In this document: in pieces, positions 37,397-44,605 of the stretch
How the letters are laid out: each line of letters opens with the position of its first letter
Numbering within the stretch: position 1 is the first letter of the stretch
NCBI RefSeq assembly: GCF_001542415.1
Contig: NZ_LNCU01000010.1
Location: 217,786 to 273,007, forward strand
Reading direction: 5' to 3'
Source of the DNA: Bradyrhizobium macuxiense
GTDB taxonomy: Bacteria > Pseudomonadota > Alphaproteobacteria > Rhizobiales > Xanthobacteraceae
DNA length: 55,222 bases
Made by a program: the position numbers and the translations under genes
The notes under the pieces: generated by a model
Database searches by the model: none
The model's input: only the letters and a program-made list of their open reading frames with translations
Told to the model about the DNA's origin: nothing

Positions 37397-37669
37397 ATGC
37401 GCCTAAAATTTTTCGCGATCGCCGCGTTCGCGGTCGCGCTGGCCCGATCTGCCGCAGGACAGGCCTACGATCCGAACTATCCGGTCTGTTTGCATCTCTA
37501 TAACGGGCCGATGGCCGGAGACCACATCGATTGCAGCTACACCTCGATTCCGCAGTGTCAGGCGACTGCATCGGGTCTCTCTGCGATGTGCATTGTCAAT
37601 CCCTTCTTCGCTCCTCCGCCACCACTCCCGGAACGTCGGGTGCGCCGCGGACGCCATCCCGTTCAGTGA
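37397..37669 (+). CDS. DUF3551 family small exported protein, tandem paralogue
   Basis: 90-aa paralogue of the preceding protein. It has a signal peptide (FFAIAAFAVALARSAAGQ) and matching cysteine motifs YDPNYPVCLHLYNG, IDCSYTSIPQCQATASGLSA and CIVNPFF. The two mature parts align without gaps through the VNPFF/VNPFY position and then diverge into a proline- and arginine-rich tail. ATAAGGAG lies about 8 nt upstream of the ATG. The stop is only 24 nt from the stop of the converging FAD monooxygenase gene. Confidence 0.85.
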   Translation: MRLKFFAIAAFAVALARSAAGQAYDPNYPVCLHLYNGPMAGDHIDCSYTSIPQCQATASGLSAMCIVNPFFAPPPPLPERRVRRGRHPVQ

Positions 37670-37693
37670 GGCGGCCCTGCGAAGCTCGTCCCG

Positions 37694-38896
37694 TCAAAGC
37701 GGCGAGGTCAACGCGTCGTAGGTGAACAACCAGTCATAGCGTTCGCGCACCCGGTCGGGCTGCCATTCGCGCGAAACATAGGCGTCGGCGCCTTCCGCAT
37801 CCGCAAGCGCCGGGTTGTGGAAGCGCTTGGCATTCTCCGCAGACTTCAGCACGATTGCATTGGTCCGTGTCAGTCGCGCGGCCTGGAAACGCTGCAATGC
37901 CTCGAGGTGCGGAAAGCGTTCAAGGCAGCGCGCCAGCACCATGCCGTCCTCGATCGCCATGTTCGCGCCCTGCGCCAGGAACGGAAGTGTCGGATGCGCG
38001 GCGTCGCCGATCACGCAGGCGCGCCCCGCGACGAAGCGATCGAGCGGATCGCGTCCCAGCAGCGCCCATTTGTAGGGGACGTCGAGGTTGTCAATGATGG
38101 TGTGGATCTCCGGATTCCATCCCGGAAAGGCATCGCTGCATGCCTCGCGCGTGCCGCGTTCGGTCCATGATTCGACGGACCAGCTCTGGCCTTCGAAGAT
38201 GCCGACGAAGTTCAGGAGTTCGCCGCGACGAACCGGATAGGTGATGACATGACCGCCGGGGCCCACCCAATTGGTGCCGACGTCGCGCTGCTGGTTTGCG
38301 GGCAGCCGCGCCACCGGCACCAGCCCCCGCCAGGCCGCTACCCCCGAAAAGAACGGTTTCGAATCGCCGCCGATCTGCCGGCGAATTTCGGAATGCACGC
38401 CGTCGGCACCGGCCATGACGTTGCCGCGGTGCCGCGTGCCATCGGCGAGCCGCAGCCAGATGCCGTCGCCGTCCTCGTCAAAGCCGGTGCAGCGGCAGTC
38501 GAGGTGCAATCGGCCCGGCGCCCGCGCATTGAACGCATCGACCAGCACGCGGTGAAAATCGCCGCGATGGACCATCCAGTAGGGCGCACCATAGATCGCC
38601 CGCGAGGAGGCGCCGAGGTCGAACAGCTTCCAGGTCCGCCCGGTGCTGAAAAGCCTGATCTCCTTGCCCGCAGGTTCGCAGGCGATGGCCTGCATCTGCG
38701 GCTGGAGGCCAAGCGCGATCAGGACGCGGGTGCCGTTGGCGCCGAGCTGGACCCCAGCGCCGAGTTCGCGGAGCTCGGACGCCTGCTCGAAGATCTCGAC
38801 TTCGATCCCACGCTGCAGCAGCGACAATCCGGCGACCAATCCGCCGATCCCGGCGCCGGCAATCAAGACCTTCGGCGGTTTCTGCTGTGCACTCAC
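37694..38896 (-). CDS. FAD-dependent aromatic-ring monooxygenase (salicylate/3-hydroxybenzoate hydroxylase-like)
   Basis: 400-aa class A flavoprotein monooxygenase. The FAD GxGxxG motif is [17 protein letters not shown], the DG motif is [13 protein letters not shown] and the GD motif is [20 protein letters not shown]. Together these are diagnostic of NAD(P)H-dependent phenol/benzoate hydroxylases. It would hydroxylate, possibly decarboxylate, an aromatic acid. It is the last gene of the seven-gene minus-strand dioxygenase operon, 15 bp after the preceding gene. The substrate cannot be told. Confidence 0.9.
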   Translation of the reverse strand: MSAQQKPPKVLIAGAGIGGLVAGLSLLQRGIEVEIFEQASELRELGAGVQLGANGTRVLIALGLQPQMQAIACEPAGKEIRLFSTGRTWKLFDLGASSRAIYGAPYWMVHRGDFHRVLVDAFNARAPGRLHLDCRCTGFDEDGDGIWLRLADGTRHRGNVMAGADGVHSEIRRQIGGDSKPFFSGVAAWRGLVPVARLPANQQRDVGTNWVGPGGHVITYPVRRGELLNFVGIFEGQSWSVESWTERGTREACSDAFPGWNPEIHTIIDNLDVPYKWALLGRDPLDRFVAGRACVIGDAAHPTLPFLAQGANMAIEDGMVLARCLERFPHLEALQRFQAARLTRTNAIVLKSAENAKRFHNPALADAEGADAYVSREWQPDRVRERYDWLFTYDALTSPL

Positions 38897-38911
38897 GCGA
38901 AATGCTCGCCG

Positions 38912-39307
38912 CTACCTGCGCGTGATCAGGAAGTCGTCGGTGAATTCGCCGCGCGACACCTTGACCGGGATTTCGCCGTCGCTGCCGATCTCGAGAATTT
39001 CCGAGCCGGACTTGTTTTCCTGCGGCGTCAGCAATTCGATGCGCTCGGCGATCCGCTCGGCCTGCCAGCCAGTCAGCCTCCAGGCGAAGCGGCCGCCGAG
39101 GTCGCGCATTCCGAATTCATCGTCGGCGGGTGTCAGCACCAGCTCGTCACGCGAGACGGCGCCGGGAATGCGCTCCGCCACGGTGATGGCCTGGGGATCT
39201 TCGGCAAATCGCCGCAACAGCCCTGCCAGTGCCGCAAGGTCAGCTCCCTCGCCGAGGAACAGGAACAGCGGATGGAAATCGCTCGGCATGTATTCAAATC
39301 GCAGCAT
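38912..39307 (-). CDS. unrecognised protein of the dioxygenase operon
   Basis: 131-aa soluble protein (MLRFEYMPSDFHPLFLFLGE ...). It has no cysteines, no signal peptide and no cofactor motif I recognise. The middle (LTPADDEFGMRDLGGRFAWR) and end (SDGEIPVKVSRGEFTDDFLI) suggest a mixed alpha/beta fold. The ATG at 39305-39307 is chosen; an alternative six codons later is possible. It lies 15 bp before the FAD monooxygenase gene and 23 bp after the 64-aa gene, so it is cotranscribed with the dioxygenase. A role in the oxygenase reaction is inference from position only. Confidence 0.7.
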   Translation of the reverse strand: MLRFEYMPSDFHPLFLFLGEGADLAALAGLLRRFAEDPQAITVAERIPGAVSRDELVLTPADDEFGMRDLGGRFAWRLTGWQAERIAERIELLTPQENKSGSEILEIGSDGEIPVKVSRGEFTDDFLITRR

Positions 39308-39330
39308 GTTCGCTTGTCCAAACCTAGGCA

Positions 39331-39522
39331 CTACTCGCTGAGCACCATGACGATGTCCTGGGCATGGCACAGCTCGACCGTGCCGACCTCGTCGGGCCGG
39401 GCAGGGGATTCCAGGCACCGGACCTGCAACCACTCGCCGTCGTCCATGTTCTCGATCACCTCGGCGAGGACACCCTCCTGCAATTTCAGGCGCGTCCCCA
39501 CCTTGATCGTCCTGACATCCAT
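39331..39522 (-). CDS. small unrecognised beta-rich protein of the dioxygenase operon
   Basis: 63-aa acidic protein (MDVRTIKVGTRLKLQEGVLA ...). Its alternating pattern (GVLAEVIENMDDGEWLQVRC, DEVGTVELCHAQDIVMVL) suggests a small beta barrel of SH3/KOW type. Its two cysteines are not spaced as in ferredoxins, so it is not an obvious electron carrier. ATG 39522 or the codon before (39525) starts it. It sits 16 bp after the dioxygenase beta gene. The function is unknown. Confidence 0.65.
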   Translation of the reverse strand: MDVRTIKVGTRLKLQEGVLAEVIENMDDGEWLQVRCLESPARPDEVGTVELCHAQDIVMVLSE

Positions 39523-39541
39523 CATTGCGCGCCGGCCTTGC

Positions 39542-40135
39542 TCAGAAGAAGGTCGTCAGATTCTTGGCCATCAGGATATTCTGTTCAAGCAATATCTCGC
39601 GCCTCGCGATCTTCCAGCCGGCCTCGGTCAGCCGAAGCGTGTCGTTGCGGCGGCCCACGAAGGTGTAGGTCTCGTACTCGACGCGGTTCTGGTAGACCAG
39701 GAAGCGGCTCGTGACGTCCAGCTCGCGCGGCGCGTCGAGATCCGGCCGCACGGCCTTGATCTGCACATTGCTGACCATGTGCGTGATCCGCGACAGCGGC
39801 TCCTCGGCATAATGCACGCCGGTCAGGATCTGTTCGACACGCTTGGTCAGCGTCCACTTGTCTTCATCGAACCAGCTCATGCCTTCGCCGCGCCTGGTGT
39901 TCTCGCGCGCGGCCTGCTGGCCGAACTTCACGTTGCGCCGGATCGGCATGAAATAGCTGATGTCCTCGGCCAGAAGGTCGAGCCAGTCGCGAAAGCGGCG
40001 GTCGTCGATCAGGTCGGCCTCGTGGTAGTAGAAATCCTCGACGTCGGCTTTCAGCCGATAGTAGGCCGCGGTGCGTTCGATCGCCGCGTTGGCCGCAGCA
40101 GCGGCCGGCTGCTTGTCCTGAACGGTCGTCGTCAT
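39542..40135 (-). CDS. aromatic-ring-hydroxylating dioxygenase, beta subunit
   Basis: 197-aa SnoaL-like (cystatin fold) small subunit of a Rieske dioxygenase. It has the family features AYYRLKADVEDFYYHEADLI, RFRDWLDLLAEDISYFMPIR, HMVSNVQIK and, near the end, GRRNDTLRLTEAGWKIARRE. It is structural, completing an alpha3beta3 hexamer with the alpha subunit encoded two genes upstream. The SDR gene lies between alpha and beta. An ATG two codons upstream (40141) is equally possible. Confidence 0.92.
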   Translation of the reverse strand: MTTTVQDKQPAAAAANAAIERTAAYYRLKADVEDFYYHEADLIDDRRFRDWLDLLAEDISYFMPIRRNVKFGQQAARENTRRGEGMSWFDEDKWTLTKRVEQILTGVHYAEEPLSRITHMVSNVQIKAVRPDLDAPRELDVTSRFLVYQNRVEYETYTFVGRRNDTLRLTEAGWKIARREILLEQNILMAKNLTTFF

Positions 40136-40145
40136 ATGCATCTCC

Positions 40146-40967
40146 TCATCGGGTATGACACGTCGTCAGCGGCCTGGGCGGCACAGGTCCGCCCTGTTGC
40201 GCAAAGCAGCCGACGTCGATCACGGTGCCGGACAGCGTTTCGGCTTCCGGCGACAGCAGGAAGGCGACGACATTGGCAATGTCGTCGCCGGTGGCGACGC
40301 GGCCTGCGGCCGTGCCCGGCGCGCCCTTGCCGAAGCGGGCCGCATCGCCGTCGACGCGACCGAGGCTCATGCCGCTGACGATGCCGCCGCCACCGGGGAT
40401 CACGGTGTTCACGCGGATGCGCTGGCGGAAGAAATCGTAGGCCATCGCCGCGCTCAGCGCCACGACACCGCCCTTGCTCGCGCTGTAGACCGCCATGTTC
40501 GGCTTGCCCCAGCCGGCGCCGGATCCGATGTTGACGATCGAGCCTCCGCCTTGCGTGATCATGTGCGGGATCGCAGCGCGGCTCGTCAGATACGGGCCCT
40601 TGAGGTTGACCGCGATGATGCGGTCGAACAGCGCCTCGTCGGTATCGAGCACCGTCCCGAGCGGACCGATCGCGGCGTTGTTGACGACGCCATCGATGCG
40701 ACCGAAGCGCGCCAACGCGCGCTCGATCACACGCGCGACATCACCCGCGTCGGAGACATCCGCTTCCATCAGTTCGGCGGAGAGCCCCTCGCGCTCGAGC
40801 TCCTCGCGCAGGCCGGGAATGGCGTTCTGCGCGGTGCTCGAGACCTGCGGCGCCTCGAGGCCGAACGCCACGACCGAATGACCGCGCCTGGCAAGACCGA
40901 GCGTGATGGCGCGGCCGATGCCGAATGTGCCCCCGCTGACGAGGACGGTTTTTCCCGGTGCGGTCAT
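40146..40967 (-). CDS. SDR family oxidoreductase, likely dihydrodiol dehydrogenase role
   Basis: 273-aa classical short-chain dehydrogenase. The cofactor motif is VSGGTFGIGRAITLGLARRG, then NNAAIGPLG, the catalytic Ser in IVNIGSGAGWG and YSASKGG (YxxxK). Its start overlaps the stop of the dioxygenase alpha gene by 4 bp and its stop is 4 bp before the ORF of the beta subunit. This suggests it oxidises the cis-dihydrodiol made by the dioxygenase. It differs from typical dihydrodiol dehydrogenases of the BphB kind, so this role is inference. Confidence 0.88.
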   Translation of the reverse strand: MTAPGKTVLVSGGTFGIGRAITLGLARRGHSVVAFGLEAPQVSSTAQNAIPGLREELEREGLSAELMEADVSDAGDVARVIERALARFGRIDGVVNNAAIGPLGTVLDTDEALFDRIIAVNLKGPYLTSRAAIPHMITQGGGSIVNIGSGAGWGKPNMAVYSASKGGVVALSAAMAYDFFRQRIRVNTVIPGGGGIVSGMSLGRVDGDAARFGKGAPGTAAGRVATGDDIANVVAFLLSPEAETLSGTVIDVGCFAQQGGPVPPRPLTTCHTR

Positions 40968-42313
40968 TCTGCGGCCTGCCTGTTGCTTGCGGGCGAGCCG
41001 AGCAGCTCGTTCCAGTCGCCGCCCTGCATGTAGGTGGTCCAGCGGCGGTAGAAGCCGCGCGCGATCTGTTCGGTGACCTGCGTGCTGACCTCGCCGCCCA
41101 GCGGATGATCGGTCACGTAGGCGCCCATGGATTGCTGATAGTTGAAGGGATGGCGCCGCGCGATCGTGCCCGTACTGGCTGCGGTCGCATAGAGCCAGTT
41201 TTCCATGTCGTCCTGCTCGGTCATGCCGGCCGGACCGGAGTAGCGCATGTAGTAGTGGCGCAGATAGTCCTTGGCTTCCTGCGGCGCGTCCTTGTCGACC
41301 AGGAAAAAGCGCCAGCCTTCGGTCGAGGTCGGACTATGCGGATGCCAGGCGCAAAGTCCGCGCGGCTGTCGCCCGTGGTAGGAGGTGTTGGGGAAAATCG
41401 TGCCGACGAAGGGCAGCAGGCGCGCCTGCTCGCCGAGCCGTCGCTTCCGTTCCTCGAAGCAGTGCCGGAAGTATTTCTCGAGGATCGGATTGTCGAGGAA
41501 GGACTCGATGTATTCGTTGGCCTCCGGCTGGATCGCGCTATGCACGCCGTGCCCGCCCGGAAAACTGATCCAGACGTGCTTTGCCTTCTCCAGTTCGTCG
41601 TCGCGGCGGCCCTTCTTGCCGGCGGCGGCGCTCGGCCCGATGCCGATCAGGTCGACCGAGCGGTGGCTCGGATTGTGATAGGTGTCGCCGAGGAAATTCT
41701 CGGCGGCGAATTTCCAGTTGGCGGGGAACACCCATTTGTGGACGCCGATCACCTCCGAGCCGCCCTCCCGGCCGTCACGGCAATCGAGCGCCTGGTCGAG
41801 ATGGATCTTGGCGTCGCCCAGATAGGTGTGGAAGTCGGGCGCATCCTTGTCCCAGGTTGCCCAGATCGAGCCCTTGTAATTGCAGAGCTTCGCAACCGAC
41901 ACCAGCGAGTTGGCCTCGCGGTCGAGCACGCCGTCATAGAGCGTCCGATGCAGCGGAACGCCCTGCAGCTTGCCGTCGGTTGTATAGGTCCAGCTGTGGT
42001 AGGGGCAGGTGAACAGCGACGTATTGCCCTGCTCGTAGCGGCACACCTTCATGCCGCGGTGCCGGCACGAATTGAGGAAGACGTGGATCTCGCCCGCCTT
42101 GTCGCGACAGAGGATCACGGATTCGTCGCCCATGCGCGACGTGTAGAAATCGCCGGGATTCGGGACCAGGCTTTCATGGCCGACAAGAAGCCAGGCCCGG
42201 GTAAAGACCTTGTCGAGCTCCTGCCGGTAGATATCGGCGTTCACGAAGATCTCGCGGCTGATGAAGCCGTTCTTGACGTCAACGAGCTGGTCGAAATCAT
42301 TTCGCACGGACAT
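40964..42313 (-). CDS. aromatic-ring-hydroxylating dioxygenase, alpha (Rieske) subunit
   Basis: 449-aa catalytic subunit. The Rieske [2Fe-2S] ligands are C83, H85, C103 and H106 (CRHRGMKVC ... CPYHSW) with exact CxH-x17-CxxH spacing. The mononuclear iron site begins D210-x2-H213-x4-H218 (ENFLGDTYHNPSHRS). The length and the presence of a separate beta subunit place it with the naphthalene/biphenyl/benzoate-type enzymes. AAGGAGGAG lies just before the ATG at 42311-42313, which I use instead of an upstream in-frame start. It needs electrons from a reductase and ferredoxin, but neither gene is visible in the window. Confidence 0.95.
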   Translation of the reverse strand: MSVRNDFDQLVDVKNGFISREIFVNADIYRQELDKVFTRAWLLVGHESLVPNPGDFYTSRMGDESVILCRDKAGEIHVFLNSCRHRGMKVCRYEQGNTSLFTCPYHSWTYTTDGKLQGVPLHRTLYDGVLDREANSLVSVAKLCNYKGSIWATWDKDAPDFHTYLGDAKIHLDQALDCRDGREGGSEVIGVHKWVFPANWKFAAENFLGDTYHNPSHRSVDLIGIGPSAAAGKKGRRDDELEKAKHVWISFPGGHGVHSAIQPEANEYIESFLDNPILEKYFRHCFEERKRRLGEQARLLPFVGTIFPNTSYHGRQPRGLCAWHPHSPTSTEGWRFFLVDKDAPQEAKDYLRHYYMRYSGPAGMTEQDDMENWLYATAASTGTIARRHPFNYQQSMGAYVTDHPLGGEVSTQVTEQIARGFYRRWTTYMQGGDWNELLGSPASNRQAAE

Positions 42314-43574
42314 CGGCTCCTCCTTGTGTGGCATTGTTGCTCAGCTTGCAGCCGCCCGAGTTCTCGGGGCGGAAGGCCTTGTCGCCGGGAATGACCGAGA
42401 TCTTCTGGTAGTAGTCCCAGGGATACTTGCTCTCTTCCGGCTTCTTCACGCGGTACAGCGAGAGATCGTAGATGACGCGGCCGTCCTTGCGGATGTGTGC
42501 GGCGCGGCCGAAGAAATCGACCGGCAGCTTGCGCATCTCGGCGTTGACGGCCTTCGCCTCGTCGCTGCCGCCCGCCGCGATCGCCTTGAGATAATGGCGC
42601 ACCGCTGCGTAGGTCGCCGCCTGCAATTTGGTCGGTTCGCGCTTTTCGATCGCAAAGAACCGCTTGGCGAATGCGCGTGTGCCGTCGTCTTCATCCCAGT
42701 AGTACTGGGATGCGATGTACATGCCTTGCGCGTCCTTCAGGCCGATCGAATGGACATCGGAGATGAAGGTCAGCATGCCGACGATGGTCTGCCCGCCCTG
42801 TTGCAAGCCGAACTCGTGGGTCTGTTTCACCGCATTGACGGTGTCGGCGCCGGTGCCGGCCAGCGCCACCACCTTGGCGCCGGAGCTCTGCGCAGCCAGC
42901 AGGAAGGACGAGAAGTCGGTGGTGTTGAACGGATAGCGCACCGCGCCGAGCACCTTGCCGCCGGCATCGGTGACAGCGCGCGAGGCATCCTTCACCATGG
43001 CCGTGCCGAACGAATAGTCGACCGCGACAAAGAACCAGTCCTTGCCGACGCGATGGCTGAATTCGCCGACCAGGCCGGCCGACAGCGCGTAGGTGTCGTC
43101 CGCCCAGTGCGTGACGACGGGAGAGCATTTGTCGCCGGTCAGCTCCGATGTCGCGGCGCCCGACACCAGCGCGGTGCGGTTGCTCTGTGTCGCGAGCCCG
43201 GCGACGGCGAGGCCGACGGAACTCACTGCGAGGTCGGTCACGGCGTCGACATGGTCGATGTCAAACCACTGCCGCGCGATCCCGACCGCGACATCGGGCT
43301 TGTTTTGATGGTCGGCCGAGATGATCTCGATCGGCTTGCCCAGCACCTTGTTGTGAAAATCTTCTGCGGCGAGCTTCGCAGCCGTCACCGAGCCGGGACC
43401 GCCGAGATCGCGGCCGCTGCCATAGTCACCCAGCACCGCGATCCGCACCACGCCGTCGGAGATATCAGAGCCGTCAGGCGCGGCGTGCGCCAGCGGCGTC
43501 GAAAACAGCAGCGTGGCGATCGTCGATGCGGCCCATGTCATGTGCCGTTTGCGCGGACGAGCTGTCTGAAGCAA
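42297..43574 (-). CDS. Liv-type ABC transporter binding protein of the aromatic operon
   Basis: 425-aa periplasmic binding protein of type I fold. The signal peptide is STIATLLFSTPLAHAAPDG, followed by VVRIAVLGDYGSGRDLGGPG, AAKLAAEDFHNKVLGKPIEI and GTGADTVNAVKQ. I use TTG at 43572-43574 because GGGAGGA lies 6 nt upstream; an ATG 11 codons later (MTWAASTI) is an alternative and has no comparable ribosome site. It is the first gene of the operon and overlaps the dioxygenase alpha gene by 17 bp. It probably captures the aromatic substrate, possibly for the LivGF system at the window's end. Confidence 0.9.
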   Translation of the reverse strand: MLQTARPRKRHMTWAASTIATLLFSTPLAHAAPDGSDISDGVVRIAVLGDYGSGRDLGGPGSVTAAKLAAEDFHNKVLGKPIEIISADHQNKPDVAVGIARQWFDIDHVDAVTDLAVSSVGLAVAGLATQSNRTALVSGAATSELTGDKCSPVVTHWADDTYALSAGLVGEFSHRVGKDWFFVAVDYSFGTAMVKDASRAVTDAGGKVLGAVRYPFNTTDFSSFLLAAQSSGAKVVALAGTGADTVNAVKQTHEFGLQQGGQTIVGMLTFISDVHSIGLKDAQGMYIASQYYWDEDDGTRAFAKRFFAIEKREPTKLQAATYAAVRHYLKAIAAGGSDEAKAVNAEMRKLPVDFFGRAAHIRKDGRVIYDLSLYRVKKPEESKYPWDYYQKISVIPGDKAFRPENSGGCKLSNNATQGGADVRAK

Positions 43575-43593
43575 TTCCGGTCCTCCCTTGCTG

Positions 43594-43610
43594 TGTCCAT
43601 CTAGTGGACA
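43594..43610. promoter_or_regulatory. palindromic operator between the dioxygenase operon and iclR gene
   Basis: TGTCCA-TCTAG-TGGACA is a 17-bp perfect-arm palindrome in the 66-bp gap between the divergent binding-protein and IclR genes. Its size and place are right for an IclR-type dimer site controlling both directions. It lies 20 bp upstream of the operon's TTG start and 30 bp before the regulator's ATG. Confidence 0.65.
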
Positions 43611-43640
43611 TCGTTCTCATATTCTGGGATAGTATCGGGG

Positions 43641-44546
43641 ATGGCAGATCGGTCAAGCCGCGCGGCGCGCAGTGCGCCCCTGCCGGAATCGCGGATGTGG
43701 CGGATGGCGAAGAAACCCAAGGCTGAAATCAAGGTTGAAATCGAAGCTGAAACTCAGGACGCGGAGCAGGGGGCGTCGGGTGTGCGGGCGGTGGACCGCG
43801 CGATTGCGATCCTGCAATGCTTCACGCCGGATCGGCCGGCACTGAGCGTGATCGAGATCCAGAAGCGCGTCGGGCTGAGCCGGCCGACGTTGTACCGTCT
43901 GCTGCAGACGCTGGCGCAACGCGACCTCATCCAGGCCGAAGGCGAGCCGCAGCGTTTCCGCCTCGCCCATGGCGTGATGAAGCTATCGCATGTCTGGCTG
44001 AAGGGGCTCGATATCGTCGCGACCGCGCGGCCGATCGTCGAAGGCCTGCGCGAGGCGACCGGCGAGACCGCCGCGCTGTTCCGGGTGCAGGAGGATCGCG
44101 GCATCTGCATTCTCGAATGCGAAAGCCGTCATGTGCTGTCGATCAGCCGCGGCGTCGGCGACAGCCTCAGTCTGATCCAGGGATCGACAGGCAAGGCCAT
44201 GCTCGCTTTCATGGACCCGGCGCGACAAGCCGAGCTTCTCTCGACCGTCACGAAGAGCAGCGAGCGCGCGGAGCTTGAGGAAGCCCTCAAATTCGTCAGG
44301 CGCCACGGCTATGCGAGGAGCCACAGTGAGATCTTTGCCGGCGCGGTTGCGGTCTCCGCGCCGTGCTTCGATCACCGCGGCAGCGTCGTCGGCTCGATCG
44401 GCCTTTATGGCCCCAGCGCGCGCATCGATGAGCAGAAGCTGCTGGACTATTCGAAGCTCGTGCGCGAGGCCGGACGGCAGATTTCAGTGTTGCTGGGATT
44501 TCAGGACGGCGAGGTGGCGGCAACGAAACGCGCGCACCCCGATTGA
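43641..44546 (+). CDS. IclR family transcriptional regulator
   Basis: 301-aa regulator. The N-terminal winged helix-turn-helix spans about residues 50-115 (VRAVDRAIAILQCF, VIEIQKRVGLSRPTLYRLLQ). The IclR ligand domain follows (ETAALFRVQEDRGICILECE, IQGSTGKAMLAFMDPARQ, AGAVAVSAPCFDHRGSVVGS). A charged about 45-residue extension (KPKAEIKVEIEAETQ) precedes the HTH. The start could be 43641 or an ATG near 43704. It diverges from the dioxygenase operon across a palindrome and probably senses its substrate or an intermediate. It is followed by the MmgE/PrpD and lyase genes on its own strand. Confidence 0.9.
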   Translation: MADRSSRAARSAPLPESRMWRMAKKPKAEIKVEIEAETQDAEQGASGVRAVDRAIAILQCFTPDRPALSVIEIQKRVGLSRPTLYRLLQTLAQRDLIQAEGEPQRFRLAHGVMKLSHVWLKGLDIVATARPIVEGLREATGETAALFRVQEDRGICILECESRHVLSISRGVGDSLSLIQGSTGKAMLAFMDPARQAELLSTVTKSSERAELEEALKFVRRHGYARSHSEIFAGAVAVSAPCFDHRGSVVGSIGLYGPSARIDEQKLLDYSKLVREAGRQISVLLGFQDGEVAATKRAHPD

Positions 44547-44605
44547 GGCCGACGCCGCTTGACCGTTGTCGGCATTTCGGCTGACCTGACCATGAGGAGC
44601 ATCTC

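Noticed and set aside
39331..39522. 63-aa protein considered as the missing ferredoxin of the dioxygenase
   Set aside because: It has only two cysteines and no [2Fe-2S] or Rieske spacing.
38249..40378. 709-codon plus-strand open frame across the dioxygenase operon
   Set aside because: It spans four real minus-strand genes with recognisable motifs; its translation is low-complexity Arg/Ala/Asp-rich, typical of antisense frames in high-GC DNA.
40958..42394. 478-codon plus-strand frame opposite dioxygenase alpha
   Set aside because: Antisense shadow; the minus strand carries the exact Rieske and iron-site ligands.
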